64,000 nucleotides of DNA from UTCFX2 sp963788305. GTDB lineage: Bacteria; Chloroflexota; Anaerolineae; Anaerolineales; UBA4823. A program made the translations under genes and the position numbers. Below are positions 1-9,980 of the stretch, piece by piece. The notes under the pieces were generated by a model. It did no database searches and was not told the origin of the DNA. It saw only the letters and a list, made by a program, of their open reading frames with translations. The DNA lies in the NCBI GenBank assembly GCA_963788305.1, contig CAWBGK010000017.1, forward strand, positions 186,001 through 250,000, read 5' to 3'. Numbering within the stretch: position 1 is the stretch's first letter; every line of letters begins with the position of its first letter.

Positions 1-1
1 A

Positions 2-595
2 ATGATAGATGCAATCAACAATCCAGAAAACCCGGAGGAAGGGACTCGCAAGGTGCCGTTTTCACGCACGCTGTACATCGAACAGGAAGATTTTCGCGAG
101 GAGCCGCCGCCCAAATATTTCCGTCTCTCCCCCGGAAGGGAAGTCCGCCTGCGCTATGCCTATTTCGTGAAATGCGTGGATTGTGTAAAAGATGCTGAGG
201 GGAATGTCACCGAAGTACACTGCACATACGACCCTGAGACCTACGGTGGAGATGCGCCGGATGGACGAAAAGTCAAATCAACCATTCATTGGCTTTCTGC
301 TGAAAGCTCGATCTCGGCCGAAGTGCGGCTGTACGACCGTTTGTTCAACCGTCCGGATCCTGAAGGGGGTGAAGCTGACAGCTTCCTGGAATTCCTCAAC
401 CCTGACTCGCTTCAGGTGCTAAAAGACTGCCTGGTCGAGTCAAGCCTTGCTGATGCCCACCCCGGCGACCAAGTCCAATTTGAGCGGCAGGGCTACTTCT
501 GCGTCGATCCAGATTCAGCCAGCGCCGGTCGGCTCATCTTCAACCGCACGGTTGCGTTGAAAGACACCTGGACAAAAATCCAAAACGCACTATAA
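2..595 (+). CDS. glnS: Glutaminyl-tRNA synthetase, C-terminal part (5' truncated by window edge)
   Basis: Charges tRNA-Gln with glutamine in the cytoplasm. Only the last ~197 residues are inside the window; the catalytic Rossmann domain with HIGH/KMSKS lies upstream, so the first Met here is internal. The visible part is the two-lobed beta-barrel anticodon-binding domain of class I GlnRS: the blocks VPFSRTLYIE, FRLSPGREVRLR, TYDPETYGG and STIHWLSAE follow family order, and GYFCVDPDS with FNRTVALKDTW ends the protein as usual. It converges on gltX across a strong hairpin. Having GlnRS as well as GltX suggests Gln-tRNA can be made directly. Identification is secure. Confidence 0.95.
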   Translation: MIDAINNPENPEEGTRKVPFSRTLYIEQEDFREEPPPKYFRLSPGREVRLRYAYFVKCVDCVKDAEGNVTEVHCTYDPETYGGDAPDGRKVKSTIHWLSAESSISAEVRLYDRLFNRPDPEGGEADSFLEFLNPDSLQVLKDCLVESSLADAHPGDQVQFERQGYFCVDPDSASAGRLIFNRTVALKDTWTKIQNAL

Positions 596-616
596 AGTTC
601 TCAGGGTTTACGATTT

Positions 617-660
617 AACGCAAGAGAGTCTACCGTGTTTCTGGTAGACTCTCTTGCGTT
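617..660. terminator. Bidirectional hairpin between glnS and gltX
   Basis: A perfect 18-bp inverted repeat (617-634 with 643-660) with an 8-base loop lies between the convergent stops of glnS (595) and gltX (664). There is no long T-run, but position and stem strength fit a shared transcription terminator for both genes. Confidence 0.8.
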
Positions 661-663
661 GGA

Positions 664-2151
664 TCACAGGTGTTCGAGGAGCTGGATCGCCCGACCTAAT
701 CGCTCGAGCACTTTTATTTTTCCAATAATTTCCATGCTCTCAAAAAGCGGCGGGCTGACTTTCTGACCGGTCACTGAAACGCGCAGGATCCCAAATAACT
801 GTCCGGGACTCAAACCGAGCGCTTCGGCCAGCTGGCGCATCTGCGGTTCTGCGGCATCCTTCGTGAATGTTGGGAGGCCAGCGAGAAGCTCAAGCGCTCT
901 GCGGATGGCTGCCATTGATTCGTCTGCAGTCATCTGCGAGCCAACAAGATCCTGCGTGTTTGGCTCAATCTGGTCTTTGAAGAAAAACCCGGCCATAGCA
1001 ACCGCGTCATCCAGCGTAACCAACCGATTCTGGATGATTGGAGCGATCCGCATGAGCATTTCGTCGTCGGTCTGATAACCGGCGTTTTTAAAAAATGGTT
1101 TCAATCGTTCGGCCAGATCTGCTGACTTCAGGCTGCGAATATGCAGCCCATTAAAATGGTCGAGCTTGGTGAAATTAATCGCAGCTGGAGATGGATTCAG
1201 CTTTTCCAGGCTAAATTTCTCGATCAAATCGGACATCTCGAAAAACTCGGTCCGGTCGTCATAACTCCAGCCCATCAATGCGATCCAGTTTAGCACTCCC
1301 TCCGGCAAATATCCCAGGTCCTGCAGGTCTCCGACAAAGATAGAGTGCCCATCTTTCACCACCTCTGCCTTCTCCCGTTTGCTCATTTTGCCTTTCCCGC
1401 TTGGCTTGAGGAAAATGGAAAGATGGGCGAATTCAGGCACATCCCATCCAAAGGCGCGAATGATGTGCATATGCAGCGGGAAAGTAGGCAGCCATTCGTC
1501 GCCACGGATTACATGGGTAATCTTCATTAGATGATCGTCGACCATTGCCGCCAGGTGATAGAGTGCCAGGCCATCCGATTTGACCAGCACATAATCATCC
1601 AGGTTGCGGTTTTCCACCACAATCTCCCCGCGCAAGTAATCCCGGACCGTGATAACTCCTTCCCCAGGCATCTTGAATCGGATGACGTGCCGCTCTCCAC
1701 GCCTCAGTCGTTCTTGAACTTCTGCATGTGCAAGCTCCCGGCAGGTACCATCATAATGAGCATTGATTTTTGCTTTGATCTGTTCTTGACGGATTCGTTC
1801 CAGCCGGTCTGGAGAGCAGAAACAATAAAAGGCATGGCCTTGTTCAACCAGCTCCGCCGCAAATTGCTGGTAAATCTCTTTCCGTTCCGATTGTCGGTAT
1901 GGTCCATAAGGTCCGCCAACATCAGGACCTTCATCCCATTCCAGACCTAACCATCGGAGCGAGCGCATTAATTCTTCTTCGGCGCCAGGGACGTACCTTT
2001 TTTGGTCCGTGTCTTCGATCCGAAGGACGAATTCACCACCTGTCTGGCGGGCTAACAGGAAGGCGTAGAGAGCTGTTCGGCCGCTCCCAAGGTGGGTGCG
2101 TCCTGTTGGAGAGGGAGCAAAACGAGTGCGAGCGGGTTTGAGATTGGTCAT
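664..2151 (-). CDS. gltX: Glutamyl-tRNA synthetase
   Basis: Class I aminoacyl-tRNA synthetase joining glutamate to tRNA-Glu. The HIGH-type motif appears as PSPTGRTHLGS near the N-terminus and the KMSKS loop as GKMSKRE around residue 250, followed by the helical anticodon-binding C-terminal half; total ~495 aa is normal. I chose the ATG at 2151 (MTNLKPARTRF) because GGAG sits about 8 bases upstream and the family N-terminus begins here; the longer reading frame to 2208 lacks a ribosome site. It lies directly downstream of rodA on the same strand with a ~70-base gap, so it may be the last gene of the cell-shape operon. No frame breaks are seen. Confidence 0.95.
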   Translation of the reverse strand: MTNLKPARTRFAPSPTGRTHLGSGRTALYAFLLARQTGGEFVLRIEDTDQKRYVPGAEEELMRSLRWLGLEWDEGPDVGGPYGPYRQSERKEIYQQFAAELVEQGHAFYCFCSPDRLERIRQEQIKAKINAHYDGTCRELAHAEVQERLRRGERHVIRFKMPGEGVITVRDYLRGEIVVENRNLDDYVLVKSDGLALYHLAAMVDDHLMKITHVIRGDEWLPTFPLHMHIIRAFGWDVPEFAHLSIFLKPSGKGKMSKREKAEVVKDGHSIFVGDLQDLGYLPEGVLNWIALMGWSYDDRTEFFEMSDLIEKFSLEKLNPSPAAINFTKLDHFNGLHIRSLKSADLAERLKPFFKNAGYQTDDEMLMRIAPIIQNRLVTLDDAVAMAGFFFKDQIEPNTQDLVGSQMTADESMAAIRRALELLAGLPTFTKDAAEPQMRQLAEALGLSPGQLFGILRVSVTGQKVSPPLFESMEIIGKIKVLERLGRAIQLLEHL

Positions 2152-2220
2152 TCTTGACTCCATTGAAGGATGTACAGTGTCTGGCTGGGAGAATCGATCG
2201 AAAAACATCTGCTCGCTGGA

Positions 2221-3287
2221 TCAATATTCCAAAGATCGGTGGCGCAGGATAACGCTTTCAACAAGCCCAATACCTATTAATGTGGACAGAAGTGAGCTTC
2301 CTCCATAACTGACGAATGGTAAAGTTAATCCTGTTGCTGGCATAAGATTCAGGTTGACACCGATATTCACCACTGCCTGGAATGCGATCATTGTCGCGAC
2401 GCCATAGGAAAGCAGTGCGCCGAAGGAATCTCTGGCCAGGCGGGCTGCTCTCAAACAGCGCAAAATGACAAAAACCAGCACAGCCAGCACGATCACGACC
2501 CCGATAAAGCCAAATTCCTGAGCCATCGCCGAGAAGATAAAATCTGACCAGCGCACTTTCAAGAACCTGAGCTGAACCTGGGTGCCGTGGCCGTAACCCT
2601 GTCCGAGAAGGCCTCCAGAGCCAATCGCGATCAGCGCTTGCTGAATATTATAAATCTCACCATGTCGCGCAGTAGGATCTGGAAACAGGAAATTGAGCAC
2701 CCGCCTTTGCTGATAATCCACCAAAAAGGGGAAGCTGATGATCGGCACAATGAACGCTGAGACAATGAATACAATAAGATGTTTGATCTGCAGTCCACTC
2801 GCCCAAAGCATCGAAAACCAAAGCACGAGCATCACGATGGAAGTGCTGAGATTCGGCTGGAGCAGACTCCAGATCGTAATCGCCATAGTGAAGAGAAAGC
2901 TGCGAAAAATCCAGCGCATCTGGTGCATCTTGTCCATATTTCTGGTGAAGAAATCCGCGAGCACCATGATCAGGACGATTTTAGCAATCTCAGAGGGCTG
3001 GATTAAGTTCACACCGGTATCAAACCATCGGGCAGAGCCATATAAGGCAGAGCCGACGATTGTAAGCGTCGCGAGCCAGGATAATCGTGCCCACGTACAT
3101 CGGTCTGCTGGATCGAAGCCCACAGGCGATAATCGATGGCAGCGACGACCAGCATCAAGACAGTCCCAGCCAGCGTAAAAATCAACTGGCGCTGAACCAA
3201 GTTCAATTCCACCAACTCGACATTGCCGGCCACTGCCGAGCGGATCATCGTAATCCCGAAGATCACCAATAAAGCGACCGCGCCCAC
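2221..3287 (-). CDS. rodA: Rod shape-determining SEDS glycosyltransferase RodA (frame-broken)
   Basis: SEDS-family peptidoglycan polymerase that pairs with PBP2 (mrdA, same operon) to elongate the side wall. The multi-pass membrane protein shows GSARWFDTG, LIQPSEIAK and the C-terminal FVSYGGSSLL hallmark. The frame changes twice within ~50 bases near 3075-3120: the third frame supplies RPMYVGTIIL between the DYRLWAS and LATLTIVGSALYG segments, so two compensating indels are inferred. The true start probably lies above the GTG at 3287. An ATG at 3341 with GAGG upstream reads in the same frame as TM1 (WLYFDFWLVG) but meets a TAG at codon 4. It sits between minE and gltX. Function is secure and the break is probably a sequencing artefact. 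Confidence 0.9.
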
Positions 3288-3329
3288 CAGCCAGAAATCA
3301 AAATATAGCCAGGTTGCAGCGATCTGAAA

Positions 3330-3626
3330 CTATTTTTGCATCGGGTCATTCCTCAGCCGGAGCGGCGCACTCTTTTGAGATCGAAGCGGGATATCTGCGA
3401 TTAAGCGCTGTTCTCGACCATCCTGAGCAATCTCAATCCGCACAGCATCTGCATCAATATCGATATGCCTTGATATTGCGGCGATCAGCTCGTCCTTGCA
3501 ACAAACCCAGCACATCCGGAGACAGGTTCGTGCGATCATGAAGACCAGAACCAGCTTCAGCCGTTCCTTCGCCAGAGATGCACTTTTCGGTTCTCGTCCT
3601 AGCAGGCGGTCCAATATGCTGGGCAT
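3330..3626 (-). CDS. minE: Cell division topological specificity factor MinE (frame-broken in middle)
   Basis: MinE displaces MinD from the membrane and confines division to mid-cell. The N-terminal block ASLAKERLKLVLV and the C-terminal dimer block KDELIAAISRHIDIDAD plus DGREQRLIADIP match the family. Between them the reading frame gives nonsense, while the next frame reads HDRTNLSPDVLGLLQ exactly where the family has it, so two compensating indels near 3495-3545 are inferred. The frame as given runs to a TAG at 3330; the real stop may be a TGA slightly earlier, just before a GAGG ribosome site for rodA. It follows minD with a one-base gap. Confidence 0.88.
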   Translation of the reverse strand: MPSILDRLLGREPKSASLAKERLKLVLVFMIARTCLRMCWVCCKDELIAAISRHIDIDADAVRIEIAQDGREQRLIADIPLRSQKSAPLRLRNDPMQK

Positions 3627-3627
3627 A

Positions 3628-4420
3628 TCAGCTACCTCCTGGTCGAATTATCCTGGAAATCCGGCTGAAAATTCCACCCGTTTCCTCCAAATTCATGAAA
3701 GGTACTGCTTCACCTTTAACCGCCTGGCGATATTACGAAACGCCAGTCCGGCTTTGCTCTTGCCATCCAGAGCGACCGGTATTCCGCCATTTGTACTCAT
3801 CAGAACATTCTCGTCATCCGGAACCAAACCGATCAGCTCAACAGCTAACAATTCCATAATATCATCGACAGCCAGCATGTCACCACGTCGGATCATTTCC
3901 GGCTTGATCCGATTGATGACCCTTGGCAGGACCTTTTTCTCCGCTTCCACAAGCCCAATAATTCGATCGGCATCTCGGACAGCAGAAACTTCTGGATTTC
4001 TCACCACCATCACGATGTCAGCCGGTGCCACAGCGTTTCGGAAGCCACACTCAATCCCTGCCGGACAATCGATCAAAACCCGATGATGAGGACGCCATTC
4101 GCCAAAGCAACCATATCGCTTGGCGAAATCGCACTTTTCTGTACGAAGTCTCGCTGCGGGGATCAAGAAAGATCGCGTGGCTAACCACCCGGATCATAGC
4201 CTGCCGAAGCCTGCAGCGACCTTCAACAATATCGACCAGGTGAGTAGACAATTCTATTTTCGAGGCCAAGTACAACGTCCAGATTTCGCAAACCGATATC
4301 GGCATCAATACAGACTACCTTATGGCCAATACTGGCTAATGCTGCCCCCAGATTGGCACATACAGTTGTCTTGCCTACCCCACCTTTCCCAGAGGTCACT
4401 GTAATCACTTTAGCTGTCAT
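3628..4420 (-). CDS. minD: Septum site-determining ATPase MinD (several frame breaks)
   Basis: Membrane-cycling deviant Walker ATPase that recruits MinC and is stimulated by MinE. The N-terminus carries the deviant Walker A GKGGVGKTT followed by DADIGLRNLD. Frames must be switched near 4255 (one extra T before the HLVDIVEG block), around 4100-4170 (KSAISPSDMVALAN lies in a third frame) and near 3710. After the last switch the C-terminus reads GEAVPFMNLEE and FSRISRIIRP, the amphipathic membrane-targeting helix expected of MinD, ending at a TGA at 3628-3630. The start ATG at 4420 overlaps the 3' end of minC. The breaks in an essential, well-conserved gene look like sequence errors. Confidence 0.9.
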
Positions 4421-5115
4421 AATTTCTTTCTTTCTTCGGATCCCAGACTTCCGCAATAACCTGGCCGTTTTTCAAGATGGCCATCTCGGGTTGAGGCTTG
4501 CCACGCCGCCTTGGTGCGACCGCAATCACACCAGCTATTCTTAATTGTGTTGGTGAAAGATCTAGCGCACAAACCACTGCATCTTCATTTCCCTGAGCTC
4601 CGGCGTGGACAAGTCCTAGCATTTTCCCCCAGACGATCACATCACCTGTGGCAATGAGCTGAGCGCCAGGGTTCACATCTCCAAATGACAATCACATGTC
4701 CAGCATACTGCAGGCTGAAACCAGAACGCAGAGTCCGCCTGACCAGCACAGCCGATTCCCCGACCTGGAGCGAGCCTTCAGATTGGGAGACCTGGTGGAT
4801 CGAACCCGGTTTCGGAAGACGCGTGGCCAGACCAAAGGATTGTGCGCTGCGTGTGGTGATCGCTGATTCAGAAACAACCGCCCAAAGTGTCAATCCTAAC
4901 TCTGAAAGCTCTTTGGTCAGCTGTCCCAGATCTGCAGCCTTTAGAGATGTCTCGCCAACATCCATCGCCAGGCACGCGCCGCGTAAAAAGTCAGCCTGGG
5001 CATTCAATTCATCGATCAGCACCTGGTGCAGTTCTTCCCAAGGACCCTTCCCCAATGAGACGAGCAGGCCGTCACGAGTTCCTTTTATCTGAATTTGACT
5101 GCCCATATCCGGCAT
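4410..5115 (-). CDS. minC: Septum site-determining protein MinC (one frame break)
   Basis: FtsZ-assembly inhibitor positioned by MinD. The N-terminal MinC domain starts at QIQIKGTRDGLLVSLG. The C-terminal beta-helix domain follows: LVRRTLRSGFSLQYAGHVIVI, then GDVNPGAQLIATGDVIVWG, HAGAQGNEDAVVCA and QLRIAGVIAVAP. The two parts are in different frames; removing one T from the TTT run near 4685 joins them exactly. The start is uncertain: the ATG at 5115 or 5106 fits the family N-terminus, while the TTG at 5151 adds a poorly conserved tail. The 3' end overlaps minD, suggesting translational coupling. It lies directly downstream of mrdA. Confidence 0.9.
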
Positions 5116-5176
5116 GAATCCGTATAATTCTCGTCCAAGTTCGACCTTCAAGTTTGGTATTCTTTAAATCTATCCA

Positions 5177-7325
5177 TTATTGAGCCTGGGATGGATTGTT
5201 CTCAATATTCTTTAGCTCGAAGTAAGCTTCCATCGTCCTCCGAATGACCGGTCCTGCAACACTTGCACCTTCACCGCCAGCATAGATATATGCAACTACC
5301 GCGATCTCTGGATCATCAAAAGGTGCATACCCGACCGTCCAGGCGTGAGTAGGCCAGCTGCCCGGGATGCAGCGGTTTTGGGCTGCGGCATATTTATCAC
5401 AATATTCTGCAGTCCCTGTCTTTCCAGCTGCCAGAATTTTGGCCGTTGCAAACTGTTTTTCCAAGGTGCCATTTGTGACCGCCAGCCGCATCCCTTCCTG
5501 AATCACATCAAAAACCCAGGATTGCACAGTCTTTTTCTGACCCTCTATCGGCTCACAAGCCCCGAATCGTCGTTTCGCCAAATGATTGAATAATAGGATC
5601 CGTGGTAAGGTCCCACTTGATATGCGGTTGGAAAGGTGAGACTTGAAAGCCCCCTCTTCAGGTTCTTCAACCAGGTCACCATCCGGATTCCGCCACATCG
5701 GTACCACGTTTCCTTCACCGTCCAAAACCTCCCGGATTAAAGTCGGCTGAACAAATTTTCCGTCATTTGCGACAACCATTGCCGAATATAGGACCTGGAC
5801 TGAAGTCGCAAGGACATACCCCTGACCAACGCTGGCAATGTAGGTGTCGCCGGAGGACCAGCTTTCAGCTTGATTGATGCGCTTCCAGGTCGGATCAGGC
5901 GAGCAACCCGTTTTCTTCATCCGGGAGGTAAATTCCAGCCGCTTCACCGTATCCCAAACCCGCTGCGTACGGTCCCAAGCCTGCAGATCCCCAGACCGCC
6001 GTTCGGCACTTCATCCTGGTAGCCGCCGCCAAGCTTGTAAAAGTAAACATTGCTGGAATTTGCCAAGACCGTGAACAAAATCCAGGTGACCGAAACCTGC
6101 TTTATTCCAATCAACAAATTCTCGGGCATTCCCGGGATCATTGGCATAATATTTCTCGGTCACTTCCAGTTTCGGCGGAGTGGCGATGATCTGGTCAGGT
6201 GTTACAACGCCTTCGTTCAGTGCCCCAACCCCAGTCGTGAGTTTGAATACCGAACCGGCAGGTAGTACATCGCCGACAGCATGATTTAGAAGCGGATTGA
6301 GGATCATTGATCAGCTGGTTGTAATAATATGCCGGAATAAATCGCGCCATACGATTGTTTTCATACGAAGGGTACGAAATCATCGCCAGGATTTCTCCGG
6401 TCTTTGGATTTGCCGCGACAACAACTCCGCTGGTGTAGCGCAGATCACCGAAGTAGCGATTCCATTGATCCATCTCGGTGCGTAAGATATCCTCTGCAGC
6501 CTGCTGCAGCCGTAAGTCGATCGTCAGTCGCAGGCTCAATCCAGGTTGAGAGGTTATCGGCGGCGCCACGTCGCGCAGCTCTTGACCTGCGACGTCTATC
6601 TGCACTTCTCGCCTACCGTTGATACCAGCCAGCAGGTCCTGGTACTGCAGCTCTATCCCCGCGTAGCCAACTTTATCGCGGTTGGGGATCAGCCCTTTCT
6701 CGATGTAATAGTCTTCGAGGGCCGCCGGTACAGGTCCAAGAAAACCCACCATGCTCGCGGTGAGCGATCCGGTTGGATATTCCCTCAACGGCTGGATCTA
6801 AATCCCTATTCCTGGCCAATCCATTCCTTTTTCTTTAATGATCATTGCGATCCGCCGGTCAACATCACATCTCACTTCAACTGGCTGAAAAGGGGTTGAG
6901 CTTTCTCCATATTCTGCAATCTGGGCAATTCCATGATCAGAGATGCAGGGCACGAATGGATTTTCCGGGCTGATTTCAGAGCGGTTTACCGGCACCCCGA
7001 TAAGCTGGGAGAGCTGGCGGAAGACTTCCTGAATCGCACCATCATCATCGGGCAAATTTGCAGCAGTGACGACCACGTTGTAAGACGCAACATTCTGGGC
7101 AAGCACTGCCCCATTCCGATCGTAAATGATTCCACGCTGAGAAGCCAGGTTGATCTCTTCTGTGCTGTTCTCTGCTGCTTTGGCAGTCCAATCGTCAGTT
7201 TGGACCACCTGGAGAATGAAAAGCCTACCGATAAAAACAGCAAAAACGAGGATCAATACTCCCACAAAGGCAAGGATTCTCCAAATTTGCAGCTCATTTC
7301 GAATTGTTGGTTGCCCGTTCATCAA
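5177..7325 (-). CDS. mrdA: Penicillin-binding protein 2, side-wall transpeptidase (broken into five pieces)
   Basis: Class B PBP cross-linking peptidoglycan with RodA. Order along the protein: an N-terminal membrane anchor (RILAFVGVLILVF), a dimerisation/pedestal domain starting with RGIIYDRNGAVLA, then the transpeptidase domain with SVFK (SxxK nucleophile), SSN (SxN) and KTGT (KTG). Indels are inferred near 5945, 6060-6140 and 6300. Uniquely, the pieces meeting near 6798 are in one frame separated only by a TAG, so a base substitution or error, not an indel, splits them. The true start is probably the ATG one codon inside the TTG at 7325. It lies between mreD and minC. Confidence 0.9.
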
Positions 7326-7361
7326 TCTACCACTCCTGCTTTCAGATCGGCATAAAGCCGA

Positions 7362-7862
7362 TTAAATTTCCAGGCTCTCGGGATGAAGAAAATTCGCGAG
7401 GTCGCTGAATAATGTGTAAAAAGGCAGCGCGAAAATCATATTGAGCAGTAAGCCTGGTAATATGATCAAATTTAAAGCGAGTCCAAGATCTAACGAAGTA
7501 TCTGCAAGTCTTAATGCGATAATCGAAATGCCTTGCAAAACAAGAGTGCTTAGAAATGTAGCAAGATACATCGTTAACAAAGGTAAACTCCAAACACGCT
7601 GGCGGATTAAGAATCCGATTGCTACTGTAATTAAATACCCGATTAAATACACTCCCAAAGGTAACGCTGATACAAAACTTACCATTAAACCTGCGATAAT
7701 CGCCCAAATCCAGGCTGAGCGGACATTCTTTTGGAGCGACCAAGCTACCAATGCCAAAAGGATCAAGTCAGCCGATCCTTGAAGCAGGGGGATCTGGTTG
7801 AGCACCGCTGTCTGGATAATCAACAGCAATATCAGAATCGGTACGGCGAGAAGAACCTCCAT
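7362..7862 (-). CDS. mreD: Rod shape-determining membrane protein MreD
   Basis: Small integral-membrane member of the elongasome linking MreC with RodA/PBP2. About 166 aa of almost uninterrupted hydrophobic helices (VLLAVPILILLLIIQTAVL at the N-terminus, at least five segments) with the family-like ALPLGVYLIGYL region. I chose the ATG at 7862 because the longer frame enters mreC coding sequence. Sequence conservation in this family is low, so the assignment rests on topology, size and its place between mreC and mrdA. Confidence 0.88.
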   Translation of the reverse strand: MEVLLAVPILILLLIIQTAVLNQIPLLQGSADLILLALVAWSLQKNVRSAWIWAIIAGLMVSFVSALPLGVYLIGYLITVAIGFLIRQRVWSLPLLTMYLATFLSTLVLQGISIIALRLADTSLDLGLALNLIILPGLLLNMIFALPFYTLFSDLANFLHPESLEI

Positions 7863-7866
7863 CTCG

Positions 7867-8715
7867 TTACGGCGCTGCAGCTGTGGGCACGAGCGGTCCA
7901 ATATCAACTGGTCGGAAGTTCGTGATGATGAGCAGGATTTCTAAATTAGAAAAATCCACAACCGGCTGAACTGCTGCACTTTGAAAAAGATCTGTCTCAC
8001 GCTTGCGTACACTGGTTACCTGACCAATTAAAATGTCTCCCGGGTAATTGCCTCCCAGACCTGAGGTCAACACCAAATCGCCAACCTGCACCGCAGCTGA
8101 TTGAGGAATCATATCCAGGGTCAAATCACCAGTGACGCTTCCCAACAGCACAGCTTGCGCCCCAGATGGTTCCACACGAACATTTACAGAGGAAGCAGGA
8201 TCTGTGATCAATTCGGTCCGCCCTGCTCCGGCAGTGACAGCTGCCACCCTGCCAACCAATCCCTGGGAAGTAACGACTGGCATCCCTCGGCGCAGCCCAT
8301 CATCTGAACCTCGATTAATTATTACATATTTGACAAATGGGCTGGGATCCCGTCCTATGATTGAGGCCGCAACATATCTGTTTTCTGGATGGACGCGAGC
8401 AAAATCAACCAACGCTGAAAGGATGTTCGTTTCTGAAAGCTGTTGTTCAAGGTTGATGATCTCAGCTTCCAGGCGCGCATTTTCTACTTCCAGGGACTGG
8501 TTTTGATTGCGCAGCTCTGCCAGGTCCTGTGGCGAATTTAAATAGTTATTAATCGCAGTAAACCGGGTCGATAGCCAGGTTTGGGCACTGATGACTGGAG
8601 CCATGACTATGCGCGTCAAAGGGGTCAAATAACCACCTAGAGCCAATGCAATCGTGCCGATAATTAAAAACGCCAGCACGGCTGTTTGCCATGTGCGAGA
8701 GGGAGACATATTCAT
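7867..8715 (-). CDS. mreC: Rod shape-determining protein MreC
   Basis: Periplasmic scaffold of the elongation machinery that activates PBP2. One N-terminal membrane segment (TAVLAFLIIGTIALALGG), a coiled coil at about residues 65-95 (QNQSLEVENARLEAEIINLEQ), then the beta-domain with GMPVVTSQGLVGRV and TSGLGGNYPGDILIG, typical of MreC. At 282 aa the length is normal. The ATG overlaps the mreB stop as TAATG, so translation is probably coupled. Intact. Confidence 0.95.
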   Translation of the reverse strand: MNMSPSRTWQTAVLAFLIIGTIALALGGYLTPLTRIVMAPVISAQTWLSTRFTAINNYLNSPQDLAELRNQNQSLEVENARLEAEIINLEQQLSETNILSALVDFARVHPENRYVAASIIGRDPSPFVKYVIINRGSDDGLRRGMPVVTSQGLVGRVAAVTAGAGRTELITDPASSVNVRVEPSGAQAVLLGSVTGDLTLDMIPQSAAVQVGDLVLTSGLGGNYPGDILIGQVTSVRKRETDLFQSAAVQPVVDFSNLEILLIITNFRPVDIGPLVPTAAAP

Positions 8716-9782
8716 TAGCGATGCCGAGTACTGCCCCGCTCTAATCCTACCAGTAAATTCCTTAAGACATCATATTGTTCCAGGATCATACCAGCGCCAC
8801 GGGCTACACAGCTCATCGGATCATCCGCAACCCAGCAGCGGATATGCAGCTCTTCCATCAGCCTTTTATCCAACGCTTGAAGCATCGAAGTCCCCCCAGC
8901 CATACAGATGCCCGTTTCCATCAAATCGGCAATGATCTCCGGTGGTGCTTCGTCCAGCGCATCGCGAACTGTGTCAATTATCGTCTGCACCGAGCCGGAA
9001 ATCGCTTCTCGAATCTCAACAGATGAGACTTCAATCGCTTCTGGAAGACCAGTCACTAAATTCCGTCCGCGCAAGAGCATCGTTTTTTCTTCAGGCAGAT
9101 GATAAGCCGATCCGATAGAAATTTTTGCCTGTTCAGCCATTCGCTCACCGATCAGCAAGTTGTACTTCGATCGAACATACTGCACGATATCTTCATCCAT
9201 CTCATCACCGGCGACACGCAATGAGCGGGAAACAACAACACCGCCCATGGAGATGATCGCCATCTCTGAAGTACCGCCTCCGATATCAATGATCATGGTC
9301 CCGCGTACTTCGTTAACGGGTAAACCCGCACCCAGCGCTGCCGCGACCGGTTCCTCGATCAACCCGACTTCACGTGCCCCGGCGGACATAGCAGCATCAT
9401 AAACAGCGCGCTTTTCGACCTCCGTAACACCAGAAGGGATTCCAACAATCACCCTCGGACGGGGTACCGGAACAATACTTTGTTCGTGCGCTTTCCCAAT
9501 AAAGTATTCCAGCATCGCCTGTGTGATCTCAAATTCTGATATAACTCCATCTCGCAGTGGTCGGATTGCAATGACATTTGCAGGTGTACGACCGACCATC
9601 TCCCTGGCTTCCGCTCCGATCGCCAGCGGCTGTCGAGTACGTTTATCAATCGCAACCCAGGAAGGCTCATTGATTGTGATACCCTTGCCGCGGACATTGA
9701 CAAGGGTATTCGCCGTGCCTAAATCAATGCCGATATCGAGGGAGAAGAACCCTAGTAACCAGTCGAGCGGTTTAAATGCCAA
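8715..9782 (-). CDS. mreB: Actin-like cell shape protein MreB
   Basis: ATP-dependent bacterial actin that guides side-wall synthesis and gives rod or filament shape. Phosphate-1 loop DIGIDLGTANTLV, the IPSGVTEVEKRAV block, the phosphate-2 loop IIDIGGGTSEMA and the adenosine motif AGGTSML are all present; 355 aa is slightly longer than the usual ~345. It is the promoter-proximal gene of the operon mreBCD-mrdA-minCDE-rodA, with a TATAAT about 90 bases upstream. Intact. Confidence 0.97.
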   Translation of the reverse strand: MAFKPLDWLLGFFSLDIGIDLGTANTLVNVRGKGITINEPSWVAIDKRTRQPLAIGAEAREMVGRTPANVIAIRPLRDGVISEFEITQAMLEYFIGKAHEQSIVPVPRPRVIVGIPSGVTEVEKRAVYDAAMSAGAREVGLIEEPVAAALGAGLPVNEVRGTMIIDIGGGTSEMAIISMGGVVVSRSLRVAGDEMDEDIVQYVRSKYNLLIGERMAEQAKISIGSAYHLPEEKTMLLRGRNLVTGLPEAIEVSSVEIREAISGSVQTIIDTVRDALDEAPPEIIADLMETGICMAGGTSMLQALDKRLMEELHIRCWVADDPMSCVARGAGMILEQYDVLRNLLVGLERGSTRHR

Positions 9783-9871
9783 TTTGGCTTCCTCTAAGAA
9801 GTCATGCTAGCAAGTCGATGATAAAAGGTGAAAAGGGTCCACTTCCGTGCTACTCGAACATGCCGCCAGGG

Positions 9872-9877
9872 ATTATA
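9872..9877 (-). promoter_or_regulatory. mreB: Candidate -10 box of the mre/min operon
   Basis: A perfect TATAAT on the minus strand about 90 bases upstream of the mreB ATG. No convincing TTGACA-like -35 is found 16-18 bases further up, so the promoter is only partly supported. Otherwise the 9783-9980 gap shows no gene. Confidence 0.5.
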
Positions 9878-9980
9878 CCATCGAACACTATCCCGCTTTG
9901 TACCCACAGCACAGGTTAAGTTCGAAAATATTAAGAGAATCTTCTTAGTATAAATTAATTTCAAACCAATCCAATCAGGA

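Noticed and set aside
1531..1950. Plus-strand ORFs inside gltX and other long opposite-strand ORFs
   Set aside because: They are antisense shadows of clear genes, without family similarity or ribosome sites.
3330..6800. Amber (TAG) recoding to glutamine
   Set aside because: TAG acts as an ordinary stop in several intact genes here, and only two in-frame cases exist, in an indel-rich assembly.
2221..7325. Pseudogenisation of the cell-shape operon
   Set aside because: Intervening frames carry perfectly conserved family sequence, including active-site motifs, so the breaks are better explained by base errors.
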